A DNA stretch of 26,150 nt from Terrimesophilobacter sp036833635 (GTDB lineage Bacteria; Actinomycetota; Actinomycetes; Actinomycetales; Microbacteriaceae), in contig DAITPJ010000022.1 in the NCBI GenBank assembly GCA_036833635.1, positions 1-26,150 of the forward strand, in the 5' to 3' direction. Below are positions 1-7,405 of the stretch, in pieces. The notes under the pieces are model-generated. The model made no database searches and was not told where the DNA came from. It worked only from the letters and a program-made list of their open reading frames with translations. Position 1 is the first letter of the stretch, and each line of letters begins with the position of its first letter. Made by a program: the position numbers and the translations under genes.

Positions 1-1019
1 CGCTGCGCACGATACTGCTCCAGCGCAGTGACATGATCGTCGGGATGGAGGCCGAGCATGTGCGAGAGGCACACCGCGTCTTCGATCGCCTGGCAGGCGC
101 CCTGGGCGAGATACTGCAGCATCGGATGCGCGGCATCCCCTGTCAGGAGCATCCGCCCGGCGACCCACTCCGCGATGGGCTCGCGATCGAACATGAGCCA
201 GTGGCGGTCGCGCGGCACGAAGCCGATGGCGTGGCGGATGCTGGGGATGCAGTGCGCGAAGGCCGCGTCGAACTCGTCCGCGGTTCCCCACTCGTCCTCG
301 CCGCGCAGGAAGGCGGGGGACTGGAAGACGGCGACCTGGTTGAGGAGGGCGGACTCGCCGCCGCTCGCCTTGCGGATCGGATATTGCACGAAGTGGCAAC
401 CGGGCCCGATGTACAGGACAACGCGCTCGAGGTCGGCCTCGATCTCGACCTCATCTGTCCTGACCATGCCGCGATAGGCGACGTAGCCCGAGGCGACCGG
501 CTCGTCGGCCGACAGCTCCGACCGCAAGGTGGAGTTGAGCCCGTCCGCGGCGATCACGAGGCTTCCCGTGTAGCGCGCGCCACCAGCCCCCTTCACGATG
601 GCGACGTCGCCCTCGGTCTCGACCGACTCGATGCGCTCGCTCGTGACGAGCGTCACCCCGGCGTCGCGTGCCGCGTCGAGCAGGGTCGTGAGCAGGTCGC
701 TGCGGTGCGCGACGAGGTAGGGCGCACCGTAGCGCTCCTCGAACCTCTCGTCCAGTTCCAGGCGCGTGAGTTCGGCGCCCGTGACGGCGTCCTTGATGAC
801 GAGCGACCTGGGCTGCACGCCGAGTTCCGTCATGGTGTCGAGAAGTCCCCAGTCCCTGAGAATGCGCGTGCCGTTCGGAGCGAGTTCGAGCCCAGCGCCG
901 ACTTCATGGAAGTCCGGCTCCTGCTCGAGGACGGTCACGGACGCCCCTTCGCGTCTCAGCCCGAGCGCTGTTGCGAGTCCACCGATACCGCCGCCGACGA
1001 CAATGACATCTGAATCCAT
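1..1019 (-). CDS. FAD-dependent aromatic-acid hydroxylase, 3-hydroxybenzoate 6-hydroxylase/salicylate hydroxylase type (3' end outside window)
   Basis: Reading the minus strand from the ATG at 1017-1019 gives an open frame to the window edge (339 codons). It starts MDSDVIVVGGGIGGLATAL, a Rossmann FAD-binding fold with GGGIGG at residues 9-14. Further in are the DG motif (VIAADGLNSTLR) and the GD motif (RMLLTGDAAHPMLQYLAQG), the three signatures of group A flavoprotein monooxygenases. The family uses NAD(P)H and O2 to hydroxylate phenolic acids in the cytoplasm. Gentisate dioxygenase, fumarylpyruvate hydrolase and maleylpyruvate isomerase lie 1-4 kb away, so 3-hydroxybenzoate (or salicylate) to gentisate is the likely reaction. 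That substrate is an inference from context. Family members are near 400 residues, so about 50-60 are missing. It is divergent from an IclR gene. Confidence 0.88.
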   Translation of the reverse strand, partial: MDSDVIVVGGGIGGLATALGLRREGASVTVLEQEPDFHEVGAGLELAPNGTRILRDWGLLDTMTELGVQPRSLVIKDAVTGAELTRLELDERFEERYGAPYLVAHRSDLLTTLLDAARDAGVTLVTSERIESVETEGDVAIVKGAGGARYTGSLVIAADGLNSTLRSELSADEPVASGYVAYRGMVRTDEVEIEADLERVVLYIGPGCHFVQYPIRKASGGESALLNQVAVFQSPAFLRGEDEWGTADEFDAAFAHCIPSIRHAIGFVPRDRHWLMFDREPIAEWVAGRMLLTGDAAHPMLQYLAQGACQAIEDAVCLSHMLGLHPDDHVTALEQYRAQ

Positions 1020-1060
1020 GCGATGCACCGTCGCGCATCTGAGCGATGTGCGCAACTGTG

Positions 1061-1075
1061 TTCTGGTGTCCAGAA
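1061..1075. promoter_or_regulatory. Candidate IclR operator TTCTGGTGTCCAGAA
   Basis: A perfect 6-bp inverted repeat (TTCTGG/CCAGAA) with a 3-bp centre lies between the divergent hydroxylase and IclR genes. Its length and TTC...GAA ends match the 15-bp palindrome beside the third IclR gene (12645-12659). It is probably the operator of the adjacent IclR protein, controlling the hydroxylase. No clear -35/-10 pair for the hydroxylase is visible around it. Confidence 0.55.
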
Positions 1076-1138
1076 TGCAACGGGTCCGGAATTGCAATGA
1101 ACGGCGCCGAATAGAGGAGCAATCGACGCTCAGTGATG

Positions 1139-1158
1139 TATTGTTCTGGTATGAAGAA
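1139..1158 (+). promoter_or_regulatory. Putative leaderless -10 (TATTGT) and overlapping second operator-like site
   Basis: TATTGT at 1139-1144 ends 6 nt before ATG 1151, the spacing seen at several other genes here and consistent with a leaderless transcript. TTCTGGTATGAAGAA (1144-1158) repeats the TTCTGG half-site of the 1061-1075 palindrome and ends in GAA. The IclR protein bound here would cover its own start site, implying autorepression. This is inferred from position and similarity. Confidence 0.4.
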
Positions 1159-1972
1159 AGTCGTAGTGGCCGAGAGGCCGGCCTACTTCCTCGACTCGGT
1201 CGACAATGCGCTCCAACTCCTGCAGGTCCTGCGTGACGAGGGCAGGCTGCGTCTCACGGATGCCGCCGAGCGGCTCCGCGTGGCCCCGTCGACGGCCCAC
1301 CGGCTGCTGTCGATGCTCGTGTATCGCGGATTCGCCGTGCAGGACGACTCCCGCGGCTATCTCGCCGGGCCCGCGATCGGGATCCCGCCCGCCGCGAGCG
1401 CCTGGACGACACAGTTCCGCAGGCTCGCCCGGCCGCACCTCGAGCTTCTCCTCGGCAAGCTCGATGAAACCGTCAACCTCGTGATCAGGGTCGGCATCGA
1501 GGTGCGCTTTCTCCTCACGCTCGAGTCGTCCCAGTTCCTGCGGGTCGGGGATCGGCAGGGGTCTGTCCTCGCCGCGCGACGAGCGTCGGGCGGGAAGGCC
1601 ATGCTCGCCGCACTCGACCCCGTCGCGCTCGCGCGTCTCTACGACGGGGTGTCCGGCACGGCTCTCGACCCGCTCTCGGCGCGGGAGCTCGATGCTCTCG
1701 CGATCGAACTCGACACGATTCGGTCCCACGGGTACGCCGTCAACATCGAGGAGACGGAAACCGGGCTCGTGGCCGTCGGAGCCGCCCTCGTCAACAGGGC
1801 CGGGGAGGCCGTCGGTGCATTCTCCGTCGCCGCGCCGTCGGTGCGAAGGCAGGCGCTGTTCTCCGAGCCGACGATCGCTGCGATCCTGGCGACGAAGAAG
1901 GCGATCGAGAGCGACATCGGCGACCTCAGCGTCGGCGGTCCTGGCCACGACCGTGGGGCTGCCGCCGGCTGA
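1151..1972 (+). CDS. IclR-family transcriptional regulator (probable regulator of the gentisate branch)
   Basis: About 273 residues from ATG 1151. The N-terminal winged helix-turn-helix is at roughly residues 10-70 (RLRLTDAAERLRVAPSTAHR). The C-terminal IclR effector domain follows, with typical SGGKAMLAALDP and VNIEETETGLVAVGAAL segments. GTG 1133 and ATG 1136 are alternative starts adding 5-6 residues; a GAGGAG at 1114-1119 lies 13 nt before the GTG. I prefer 1151 because a -10-like TATTGT sits 6 nt upstream. The gene is divergent from the hydroxylase and converges with the MarR gene, 10 bp apart. IclR proteins commonly control hydroxybenzoate and gentisate genes through an aromatic effector; that role is inferred from neighbours. 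Confidence 0.87.
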   Translation: MKKVVVAERPAYFLDSVDNALQLLQVLRDEGRLRLTDAAERLRVAPSTAHRLLSMLVYRGFAVQDDSRGYLAGPAIGIPPAASAWTTQFRRLARPHLELLLGKLDETVNLVIRVGIEVRFLLTLESSQFLRVGDRQGSVLAARRASGGKAMLAALDPVALARLYDGVSGTALDPLSARELDALAIELDTIRSHGYAVNIEETETGLVAVGAALVNRAGEAVGAFSVAAPSVRRQALFSEPTIAAILATKKAIESDIGDLSVGGPGHDRGAAAG

Positions 1973-1995
1973 CGGATGCCGGTCAGGTACGGCGG
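1962..1995. terminator. Possible bidirectional hairpin between convergent IclR and MarR genes
   Basis: Nested inverted repeats CCGCCG (1962-1967)/CGGCGG (1990-1995) and CTGAC (1969-1973)/GTCAG (1982-1986) span the 10-bp gap. The inner arms contain the stop codons of both genes. There is no T-run, so termination is possible but unproven. Confidence 0.35.
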
Positions 1996-2408
1996 TCGAG
2001 AAGGAGCCCGAGAAGTCGGTGGAGCTCGAGTCGGTCGCGTTCGTCCAGCCCGCCGACGAGAACCTCGTGCACCCGGTCGGCCCGCGGCAGCAGGCCGGCA
2101 AGGACCCCGCGACCGCGGTCGCTCAGGGAGAGGACGTTCCTGCGCCGGTCCTGCGGGTCACGGTCGCGCACGATGAGGCCGCGCCTCTCGAGGCGGTGGC
2201 AGACGTCCGCGATCGTCGAGCGGTCGAGGGCGAGGTGCTCGCCGAGGGTGCGCTGGTCGATGCCGGGGTTCGCCTGGAGGAGATTGAGCGCGCCGAACTG
2301 CACGGACGTGTAGTCGGCGGAGGCCTCCTGCTGCCAGACGGCGGCGTGCAGCTGCTGGGCTCGCCGGAGGAGGAACCCGGTGTACGCGGAGAGGTCGGCG
2401 GGGGCCAT
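1983..2408 (-). CDS. MarR-family regulator, last gene of the gentisate operon
   Basis: A 141-residue protein starting MAPADLSAYTGFLLRRAQQL. A winged helix-turn-helix covers about residues 35-100: helices around DQRTLGEHLALDRSTIADVC and a basic wing RDRDPQDRRRNVLSLSDRG, the classic MarR signature. Length is normal for the family. Its ATG shares one base with the TGA of the maleylpyruvate isomerase gene (TGATG), so the two are translationally coupled. MarR dimers bind short palindromes and usually repress until a phenolic ligand binds. The imperfect palindrome over the operon promoter at 5176-5197 is the natural candidate target, giving autoregulated repression of the operon. That link is an inference. 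Confidence 0.9.
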   Translation of the reverse strand: MAPADLSAYTGFLLRRAQQLHAAVWQQEASADYTSVQFGALNLLQANPGIDQRTLGEHLALDRSTIADVCHRLERRGLIVRDRDPQDRRRNVLSLSDRGRGVLAGLLPRADRVHEVLVGGLDERDRLELHRLLGLLLDRRT

Positions 2409-3196
2409 CACAGCCACCGCGGGGCATCCGGCACTGAAGTCGCGCCGTCGGCCGCGACCCCCGTCGTGCCCCGGCCCGTCGCCCACCGCCCGAGTGCGGC
2501 CGCCGTGCCACGCAGCACGAGACCGGCGTTCGGGATTCCCGGTGGACGGGCGCCGGTCCTGAAGCCGCCCGGCTCGGAGATCGAGTAGGCCACGTCCCGA
2601 TCCTCCGGCACGAGAACGATCTCGCGGATGCCCTCCGCATCCTGCCGGCGGCGCCAATTGCCCAGCACATCCGTGATGAGACGGTCGACGAGTTCCGCCG
2701 GGAAGTGACGGTAGCTGCCGCCGCTGTCGAGGTCGACCGCATGCAGCCACACCTCGCGCGTGCGCATCCAGATCGTTTCGGATGCCGGAATGACGCGTCC
2801 CTGAGCGGTGCGCACCTCCGCGCTCCAGGCTTCGGGCGAGAGGTCGCGCCACTCGACGTTGAGGTGCACCGCGGCATGAGCACTGAGGTTGCGCAGGGCC
2901 GCGGGGCTGAGCGTGGCCCCGTAGGCGATCTCGGCGTCGCGCGCCGCCTGGGAGGCGTACATCGGCGTCTCGATCCCGGTCGCCGCCCACTCGGTCAGGT
3001 GGGTGATCGCCCGGGCGTTGTAACCGACGTGGGCGATGACGTGCCGACGACTCCACCCCGGCAGAAGCGATGGAGCGTCGAACTCGTCGTCGCGCAGCTC
3101 AGCAAGTTTCCTCTGGAAGTACGCCGTGCCGCGTCGCACGAGGAGGAGGGCGGCCAGGATCTCCGGATCCCGGGTCTGGTCGGTGCGGGCAGCCAT
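2408..3196 (-). CDS. Maleylpyruvate isomerase, mycothiol-dependent type (DinB-like MDMPI family)
   Basis: A 262-residue protein with the N-terminal DinB-like four-helix metal-binding domain of mycothiol-dependent maleylpyruvate isomerases. The expected ligands are visible: His56 in RHVIAHVGYN, then Glu148 and His152 in RTREVWLHAVDL, an E-x3-H pair spaced as in the Corynebacterium enzyme. The reaction isomerises maleylpyruvate, the gentisate ring-cleavage product, to fumarylpyruvate with mycothiol as cofactor. It lies 4 bp after fumarylpyruvate hydrolase and overlaps the MarR start by one base. Use of mycothiol fits an actinobacterial host. The family also includes paralogues of unknown function, but the operon makes this assignment firm. 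Confidence 0.92.
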   Translation of the reverse strand: MAARTDQTRDPEILAALLLVRRGTAYFQRKLAELRDDEFDAPSLLPGWSRRHVIAHVGYNARAITHLTEWAATGIETPMYASQAARDAEIAYGATLSPAALRNLSAHAAVHLNVEWRDLSPEAWSAEVRTAQGRVIPASETIWMRTREVWLHAVDLDSGGSYRHFPAELVDRLITDVLGNWRRRQDAEGIREIVLVPEDRDVAYSISEPGGFRTGARPPGIPNAGLVLRGTAAALGRWATGRGTTGVAADGATSVPDAPRWL

Positions 3197-3200
3197 GGGT

Positions 3201-4046
3201 TCAGCCCGCGCGGACAGCGAGGTTGCGCTGCGCCCCGAGCCCCTCGATCGTGGTCTCGAGCACAGAACCGTCGGTCAGGTAGCGCGGTGGCGTGCGGGCG
3301 TGGCCCACTCCGCCCGGTGTTCCCGTGGCGATGACGTCGCCTGGGTTCAGCGTGACGACCTGCGAGAAGTAGGCGATGAGCGCGGCCGGAGTGAAGACGA
3401 GATCGCCCGTCGAGACCTCCTGGACGATGTCGCCGTCGACGAGCGTCTTCATCGGCGGACCGGGCGTCCACTCGTCGGTCGTCACGAGGTACGGTCCGAA
3501 CGGCGTGGTCTTCTCGAACGTCTTGCCCTGGAGCCACTGCAGCGTGCGGTACTGGAAGTCGCGCATCGTGACGTCGTTGAGCACGGCGTACCCTGCGATG
3601 GCCGCTTCCGCCTCGCGTTCGGTCGCGTTGCGGACGGGAGCCCCGAGCACCACGGCGAGTTCGCCCTCCCAGTCGACGGCATCCGACACGTGTGCCAGCT
3701 GAACGTCGTCGTAGGCGCCGATGAGCGCCTCGGGGAACTTCGCGAAGAAGGTCGGATGCTCGGGCAGTTCACGACCCATCTCGAGGATGTGGTTGCGATA
3801 GTTGAGCCCTGCACAGATGATCTTGCCCGGACGCGGCACGACGGGCGCCCACGCTGTGCTTGCGAGCGAGGTGAGCGGATGCGCGGTCCCTGATGCGGCA
3901 TCCGCGATTCTGCGCCAGTCGGCGTTCGCAAGGAGAGCACCGACATCGGCCACCCCCGTGATCTCGATGGCGCTGCCGCCCGTGATGACGACGGCGGTCG
4001 TGCCGCTCGTCGTGTCCGACCCTGTTCGCAGTGTTGCGAGTTTCAT
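3201..4046 (-). CDS. Fumarylpyruvate hydrolase (FAA hydrolase family)
   Basis: 281 residues from ATG 4046 (MKLATLRTGSD), whose ATGA overlaps the stop of gentisate dioxygenase. The fold is that of the fumarylacetoacetase C-terminal family: GKIICAGLNYRNH near residue 74, metal ligands Glu127 and Glu129 in DWEGELAVVLG, Asp158 in VLNDVTMRD, and the C-terminal GDVIATGTPGGVG loop. It hydrolyses fumarylpyruvate to fumarate and pyruvate, the last step of the gentisate pathway. Related enzymes act on acylpyruvates or 5-carboxymethyl-2-hydroxymuconate. Position between the dioxygenase and isomerase genes decides for fumarylpyruvate. A longer open frame continues upstream but would lie inside the dioxygenase gene. 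Confidence 0.93.
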   Translation of the reverse strand: MKLATLRTGSDTTSGTTAVVITGGSAIEITGVADVGALLANADWRRIADAASGTAHPLTSLASTAWAPVVPRPGKIICAGLNYRNHILEMGRELPEHPTFFAKFPEALIGAYDDVQLAHVSDAVDWEGELAVVLGAPVRNATEREAEAAIAGYAVLNDVTMRDFQYRTLQWLQGKTFEKTTPFGPYLVTTDEWTPGPPMKTLVDGDIVQEVSTGDLVFTPAALIAYFSQVVTLNPGDVIATGTPGGVGHARTPPRYLTDGSVLETTIEGLGAQRNLAVRAG

Positions 4047-5122
4047 GCAATCTCTCCCGGGAGGTAGGTCCGGGCGAAGCCCAACCTGTCGACGATGGGC
4101 CCGTCGTTGAAGCGGAAGAGGTCGAACTGGGTGTCGGCCGCGAGTGACCACGGCACCCAGGACGGCACCGAGAAGAGGTCGCCGGTGTGCAGCACGTGCG
4201 TCGTGCCGCCGAGGGTCACGCTGCCCTCGCCCTCGAAGACCTGCCACACGGACGAGCCGACCTCGTGTCTCGTCGGTGTGCCGGCCCCCGCACGCAGGCG
4301 GTGGAATTCGCAGCGGATCGTCGGCATGACGTCGCCGCCCGTCGTGGGGTTCACATAGCGGATGGCGGCATGGCCCTGCTCGATCGTTGCCGGCTGCCCC
4401 TCGTCCTCGAGGAGCAACTGCTCGGTGAGAGCGGCATCCGTGTGCTCCCAGCGATAGGCGGCGAGCGGGGAACTCATCGTGTTCTCGAGCCCGGAAAGCG
4501 GGCGCAGCCCCGGGTGACCCCACAGGCGTTCGGCACGGGAGACGGCGGGGGAGGCTTCGTCGGTCACCCGTTCCGAGCCGTACTCGAAGAAGCCGACGTC
4601 CGTGTAGTGCGAGAACGGGATGTCGAGCCCGTCGATCCAGGCCATCGGCGCATCCGTGTCGTTGTGGTGCCCATGGAAGTTCCAGCCCGGGGTCAGCAGG
4701 AGGTCACCGCGTCGCATCGCGACGGGGTCGCCGTTGACGACCGTCCACACGCCCTCGCCTTCGACCACGAAACGGAACGCATTCTGGCTGTGGCGGTGCT
4801 CCGGTGCGGTCTCGCGCGGCCCAAGGTACTGGATGGCGGCCCACAGCGTCGGCGTCGCGTACGCGGTCCCCGGGAGCCCGGGGTTGGCGAGGCCGATGGC
4901 TCGCCGCTCACCGCCGCGCCCGATCGGCACCAGGTCGCCGCTGCGCTTTGCGAGGTCGTAGAGGATGCTCCACTTCCAGACATGAGCCTTGGCGACGGGC
5001 TCTGGCGACTCGGGCATGAGGCCCTCGCGCTGAGTCCACAGGGGTGCCAGTTGGTGGGCGTCGAAGTCCCGGTAGAGCTGCTCGAGCTCCGGGGTGTCCG
5101 CCTTGCCGTCCATCTGCTCCAT
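4043..5122 (-). CDS. gtdA: Gentisate 1,2-dioxygenase
   Basis: A 359-residue bicupin, near the usual family length of about 345-380. The N-terminal cupin carries the Fe(II) ligands His109 and His111 (APEHRHSQNAFRFVVEG) and His150 (WNFHGHHND). A second cupin covers about residues 270-340 (RHEVGSSVWQVFEGEGSVTL). The enzyme opens the gentisate ring between C1 and C2 to give maleylpyruvate. ATG 5122 has a GAAAGGG ribosome site 6 nt upstream (5129-5135); ATG 5113 is an alternative. It is first in the operon dioxygenase, hydrolase, isomerase, MarR. 1-Hydroxy-2-naphthoate and salicylate dioxygenases are close relatives, but the downstream genes fit gentisate. Confidence 0.94.
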   Translation of the reverse strand: MEQMDGKADTPELEQLYRDFDAHQLAPLWTQREGLMPESPEPVAKAHVWKWSILYDLAKRSGDLVPIGRGGERRAIGLANPGLPGTAYATPTLWAAIQYLGPRETAPEHRHSQNAFRFVVEGEGVWTVVNGDPVAMRRGDLLLTPGWNFHGHHNDTDAPMAWIDGLDIPFSHYTDVGFFEYGSERVTDEASPAVSRAERLWGHPGLRPLSGLENTMSSPLAAYRWEHTDAALTEQLLLEDEGQPATIEQGHAAIRYVNPTTGGDVMPTIRCEFHRLRAGAGTPTRHEVGSSVWQVFEGEGSVTLGGTTHVLHTGDLFSVPSWVPWSLAADTQFDLFRFNDGPIVDRLGFARTYLPGEIA

Positions 5123-5169
5123 GGCGGGCCCTTTCGTGCGAGATCCACGGTGAAATGCTCAGTACACCA

Positions 5170-5197
5170 ACTATATTGCGCAGGCGTCCTGGCGCAA
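5170..5197 (-). promoter_or_regulatory. Promoter of the gentisate operon with overlapping palindromic operator
   Basis: On the minus strand TTGCGC (5192-5197) and TATAGT (5170-5175) form a -35/-10 pair with a 16-bp spacer. The start codon is about 40 nt downstream of the expected start site and has a ribosome site. An imperfect palindrome, TTGCGC and AGG paired with CCT and GCGCAA (one bulged G), fills 5176-5197, that is the -35 and the whole spacer. A repressor bound there would block RNA polymerase; the operon's own MarR is the likely ligand. Confidence 0.6.
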
Positions 5198-5225
5198 GGG
5201 GCAGCGGGACAGGTGGTGCGGCGGC

Positions 5226-6065
5226 TCAGAGAGGATGGCTCGTCGCGCTCAGCCCATGGAATGCCGGTTTGGAGAAAGGGCGCGAGGCCGTGAGATCCGA
5301 ACTGATGCGCTCCGAGGCGAGGCGCAGCGGCGGAAGGAGGTTCTCCTCGATCGACTCGACCGTGTGGCTGTTCGCCGTCGTCGAGACGTTGATCGCGGCG
5401 ATGACCTCGTCGCCATGGTAGATCGGTGCGGCGATCGAACGGAGCCCGTTCTCGAGTTCCTGATCGACCATCGCCCAGCCCTGCGTGCGCACCCGGCCGA
5501 GTTCGGTGACGAGGGCCTCGCGCGTGCGGATGGTGTGCGAGGTGAGCCCCTCGAAGTCGATCCCGTCGAGTTGCCGGTCGAGGTCGTCTGGCTCGAGAGA
5601 GGCGAGCAGGACGCGCCCCATCGATGTCGCGTAGGCCGGGAATCGCGTGCCGATGTTGATGCGCACCGACATGATGCGCCGGGTGGGCACGCGGGCGACG
5701 TAGACGATGTCGGGGCCGTCGAGCACCGAGGCCGACGTCGACTCGTGGATGCTCGCGGCGAGCTGTTCGAGGTGCGGCTGCGCGATCTCAGGAAGCGAAA
5801 GTGCGGAGAGGTAGCTGAAGCCGAGCTCGAGCACCCTCGCGGTGAGCGAGAAGAGCCGGCCGTCCGTCTTGACGTAGCCGAGTTCGACGAGCGTCAGGAG
5901 GAATCGCCGGCTGGTGGCGCGCGTGAGCCCGGTTCGCCGGGAGAGATCGCTCAGCGTCATCTCAGGGTGCTCTGCGTCGAAGCTCCGGATGACGCTCAGC
6001 CCGCGAGCGAGCGACTGGACGTATTGCCCGCTGGGGTCTCGGGTCACTTCTTCGCGGTGCGGCAT
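5226..6065 (-). CDS. IclR-family regulator of the PcaR/PobR type
   Basis: 279 residues from ATG 6065 (MPHREEVTRDPSGQYVQSL). YVQSLARGLSVIRSFD followed by MTLSDLSRRTGLTRATSRRF is the helix-turn-helix opening typical of beta-ketoadipate regulators. The C-terminal effector domain includes YATSMGRVLLASLEP and GLRSIAAPIY. A longer start, GTG 6128, overlaps the pcaF stop (GTGA) and would add 21 residues of low-complexity lead. Homologues I know begin shortly before the YVQSLARG segment, so I chose 6065. It lies downstream of pcaF, in the same direction, and upstream of the gentisate operon. It probably controls the pobA-pcaF divergon; whether as activator or repressor cannot be read from sequence. 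Confidence 0.88.
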   Translation of the reverse strand: MPHREEVTRDPSGQYVQSLARGLSVIRSFDAEHPEMTLSDLSRRTGLTRATSRRFLLTLVELGYVKTDGRLFSLTARVLELGFSYLSALSLPEIAQPHLEQLAASIHESTSASVLDGPDIVYVARVPTRRIMSVRINIGTRFPAYATSMGRVLLASLEPDDLDRQLDGIDFEGLTSHTIRTREALVTELGRVRTQGWAMVDQELENGLRSIAAPIYHGDEVIAAINVSTTANSHTVESIEENLLPPLRLASERISSDLTASRPFSKPAFHGLSATSHPL

Positions 6066-6124
6066 GCCACTATCATCCACGTCGGCGGACCCTGGGCGAA
6101 CCTCATTCACGTCGTGGCCCACAC

Positions 6125-7294
6125 TCACCGCTCGAGGACGACGGCGAGACCCTGGCCGACGCCGATGCAGATCGCGGCGACGCCGACGCCGCCACCGCGG
6201 CGGGCGAGTTCCTGTGCGACGTGCCCGACGATCCTCGCTCCCGATGCGCCGAGCGGGTGCCCGATCGCGATCGCGCCGCCGTGGATGTTGACCTTGGCCG
6301 GGTCGAGGTCGGGCCAGAGCTTGATGCAGGCGAGACTCTGCGAGGCGAAGGCCTCGTTGAGTTCGACGAGGTCGACATCCGCCCAGGTCTTGCCTGCGCG
6401 GGCCAGGGCCTTGTTCGCGGCCTCGACGGGCGCGATCCCGAAGATGTCGGGGTCGACGGCGTGGACGCCGCGCGAGACGATGCGGGCGAGGGGTTCGGAG
6501 TCGAGCGCGTTCTCGCCGCCGATCACGAGAGCGCCGGCGCCGTCGTTGAGCGGCGAAGAGTTGCCCGCCGTCACGGTCCCCTTCTCGCGGAAGGCGGGCT
6601 TGAGGCCCGCGAGAACCTCGAGGCTCGTGTCGGTGCGGATGCCCTCATCGCGCACGAGGTCGACGCCGGGGACCATGACCGCTTCCCTGTCGTAGGCGCC
6701 GGAGTCCCATCCGGCAGCAGCCTTCTGATGGCTCGCGAGGGCGAATTCGTCCTGCTCGTCGCGACTGATCGCGTAACGGTCGGCGAGGATCTCGGCGGTC
6801 TCCCCGAGGGAGACCGTCCACTGCTTCGGCATGCGCGGGTTGACCATGCGCCAGCCGAGCGTCGTGGAGTGCATCGTCTCGTGGCCGGCGGGGTAGCCCT
6901 TCTGCGGCTTGAGCAGGACCCATGGTGCGCGGCTCATCGACTCGACCCCGCCGGCGATCATGAGTCGGGCATCGCCCGTCTCGATCGCCCTGCTGGCCTG
7001 GATGACGGCCTCCGCTCCCGAGCCGCACAGCCGGTTGACCGTGGCCCCCGGGATAGTCGTGGGAAACCCGGCGAGCAGCGCCGCCATCCTCGCGACGTTC
7101 CGGTTGTCCTCGCCCGCGGCGTTCGCGTCGCCGAGGATGATGTCGTCGATCGCGGCCGGGTCGAGCGAGGGGTTCCGTTCGGCGAGTCGGGCGAGCACGA
7201 GCGCGGCGAGATCGTCGGGCCGGATGCCGCTGAGCGCCTTGCCATAGCGACCGAATGGTGTGCGCACGGCGTCATATACGAAGCTTGTGGACAT
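6125..7294 (-). CDS. pcaF: 3-oxoadipyl-CoA thiolase (beta-ketoadipyl-CoA thiolase)
   Basis: A 389-residue thiolase beginning MSTSFVYDAVRTPFGRYGKAL. The catalytic residues are present: acyl-acceptor Cys90 in ATVNRLCGSGAEA, His346 in AIAIGHPLGASGAR and Cys376 in AAICIGVGQG, plus the VELNEAFA loop. Thiolases of this group split 3-oxoadipyl-CoA into succinyl-CoA and acetyl-CoA, the last step of the beta-ketoadipate pathway. Sequence alone would not separate it from acetyl-CoA acetyltransferase or FadA-type thiolases. The neighbouring pobA, pca genes and PcaR-like regulator favour pcaF. It is divergent from pobA. The CoA transferase genes pcaIJ that should feed it are not in this window. Confidence 0.85.
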   Translation of the reverse strand: MSTSFVYDAVRTPFGRYGKALSGIRPDDLAALVLARLAERNPSLDPAAIDDIILGDANAAGEDNRNVARMAALLAGFPTTIPGATVNRLCGSGAEAVIQASRAIETGDARLMIAGGVESMSRAPWVLLKPQKGYPAGHETMHSTTLGWRMVNPRMPKQWTVSLGETAEILADRYAISRDEQDEFALASHQKAAAGWDSGAYDREAVMVPGVDLVRDEGIRTDTSLEVLAGLKPAFREKGTVTAGNSSPLNDGAGALVIGGENALDSEPLARIVSRGVHAVDPDIFGIAPVEAANKALARAGKTWADVDLVELNEAFASQSLACIKLWPDLDPAKVNIHGGAIAIGHPLGASGARIVGHVAQELARRGGGVGVAAICIGVGQGLAVVLER

Positions 7295-7315
7295 CCGGAC
7301 CCCGTCGTTGATTTG

Positions 7316-7351
7316 TACGCTAAGTGAACTTGTGTTCTCATTCCGAGCGTA
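7316..7351. promoter_or_regulatory. Candidate operator in the pcaF-pobA divergent region
   Basis: TACGCT (7316-7321) and AGCGTA (7346-7351) are inverted arms enclosing a second inverted repeat, GAAC (7326-7329)/GTTC (7334-7337), in a slightly larger GTGAAC-N4-GTTCTC context. The two dyads are not perfectly concentric (centres differ by 2 bp). Being in the only control region for pcaF and pobA, this is the likely site for the nearby PcaR/PobR-like IclR protein. A TATCAT at 7350-7355 could serve as a -10 for pobA. Confidence 0.4.
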
Positions 7352-7405
7352 TCATTGGTGCTACGACCCGGCAATGAGGCAGTGTACGCGTGAGAGGACG
7401 GCGAC

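Noticed and set aside
33..1013. A plus-strand open frame at the left edge
   Set aside because: The minus strand encodes a clear FAD monooxygenase over the same bases; the plus reading has no motif.
6066..6128. GTG 6128 as the start of the IclR gene downstream of pcaF
   Set aside because: The GTGA overlap with the pcaF stop is tempting, but the 21 added residues have no counterpart in the family as I know it. Kept as an alternative only.
7326..7337. GAAC-N4-GTTC upstream of pobA as a LexA (SOS) box
   Set aside because: The core matches, but the flanks (GT and TC) do not extend the TCGAAC...GTTCGA palindrome, and neither pobA nor pcaF is a DNA-damage gene. It is more likely part of a catabolic regulator site.
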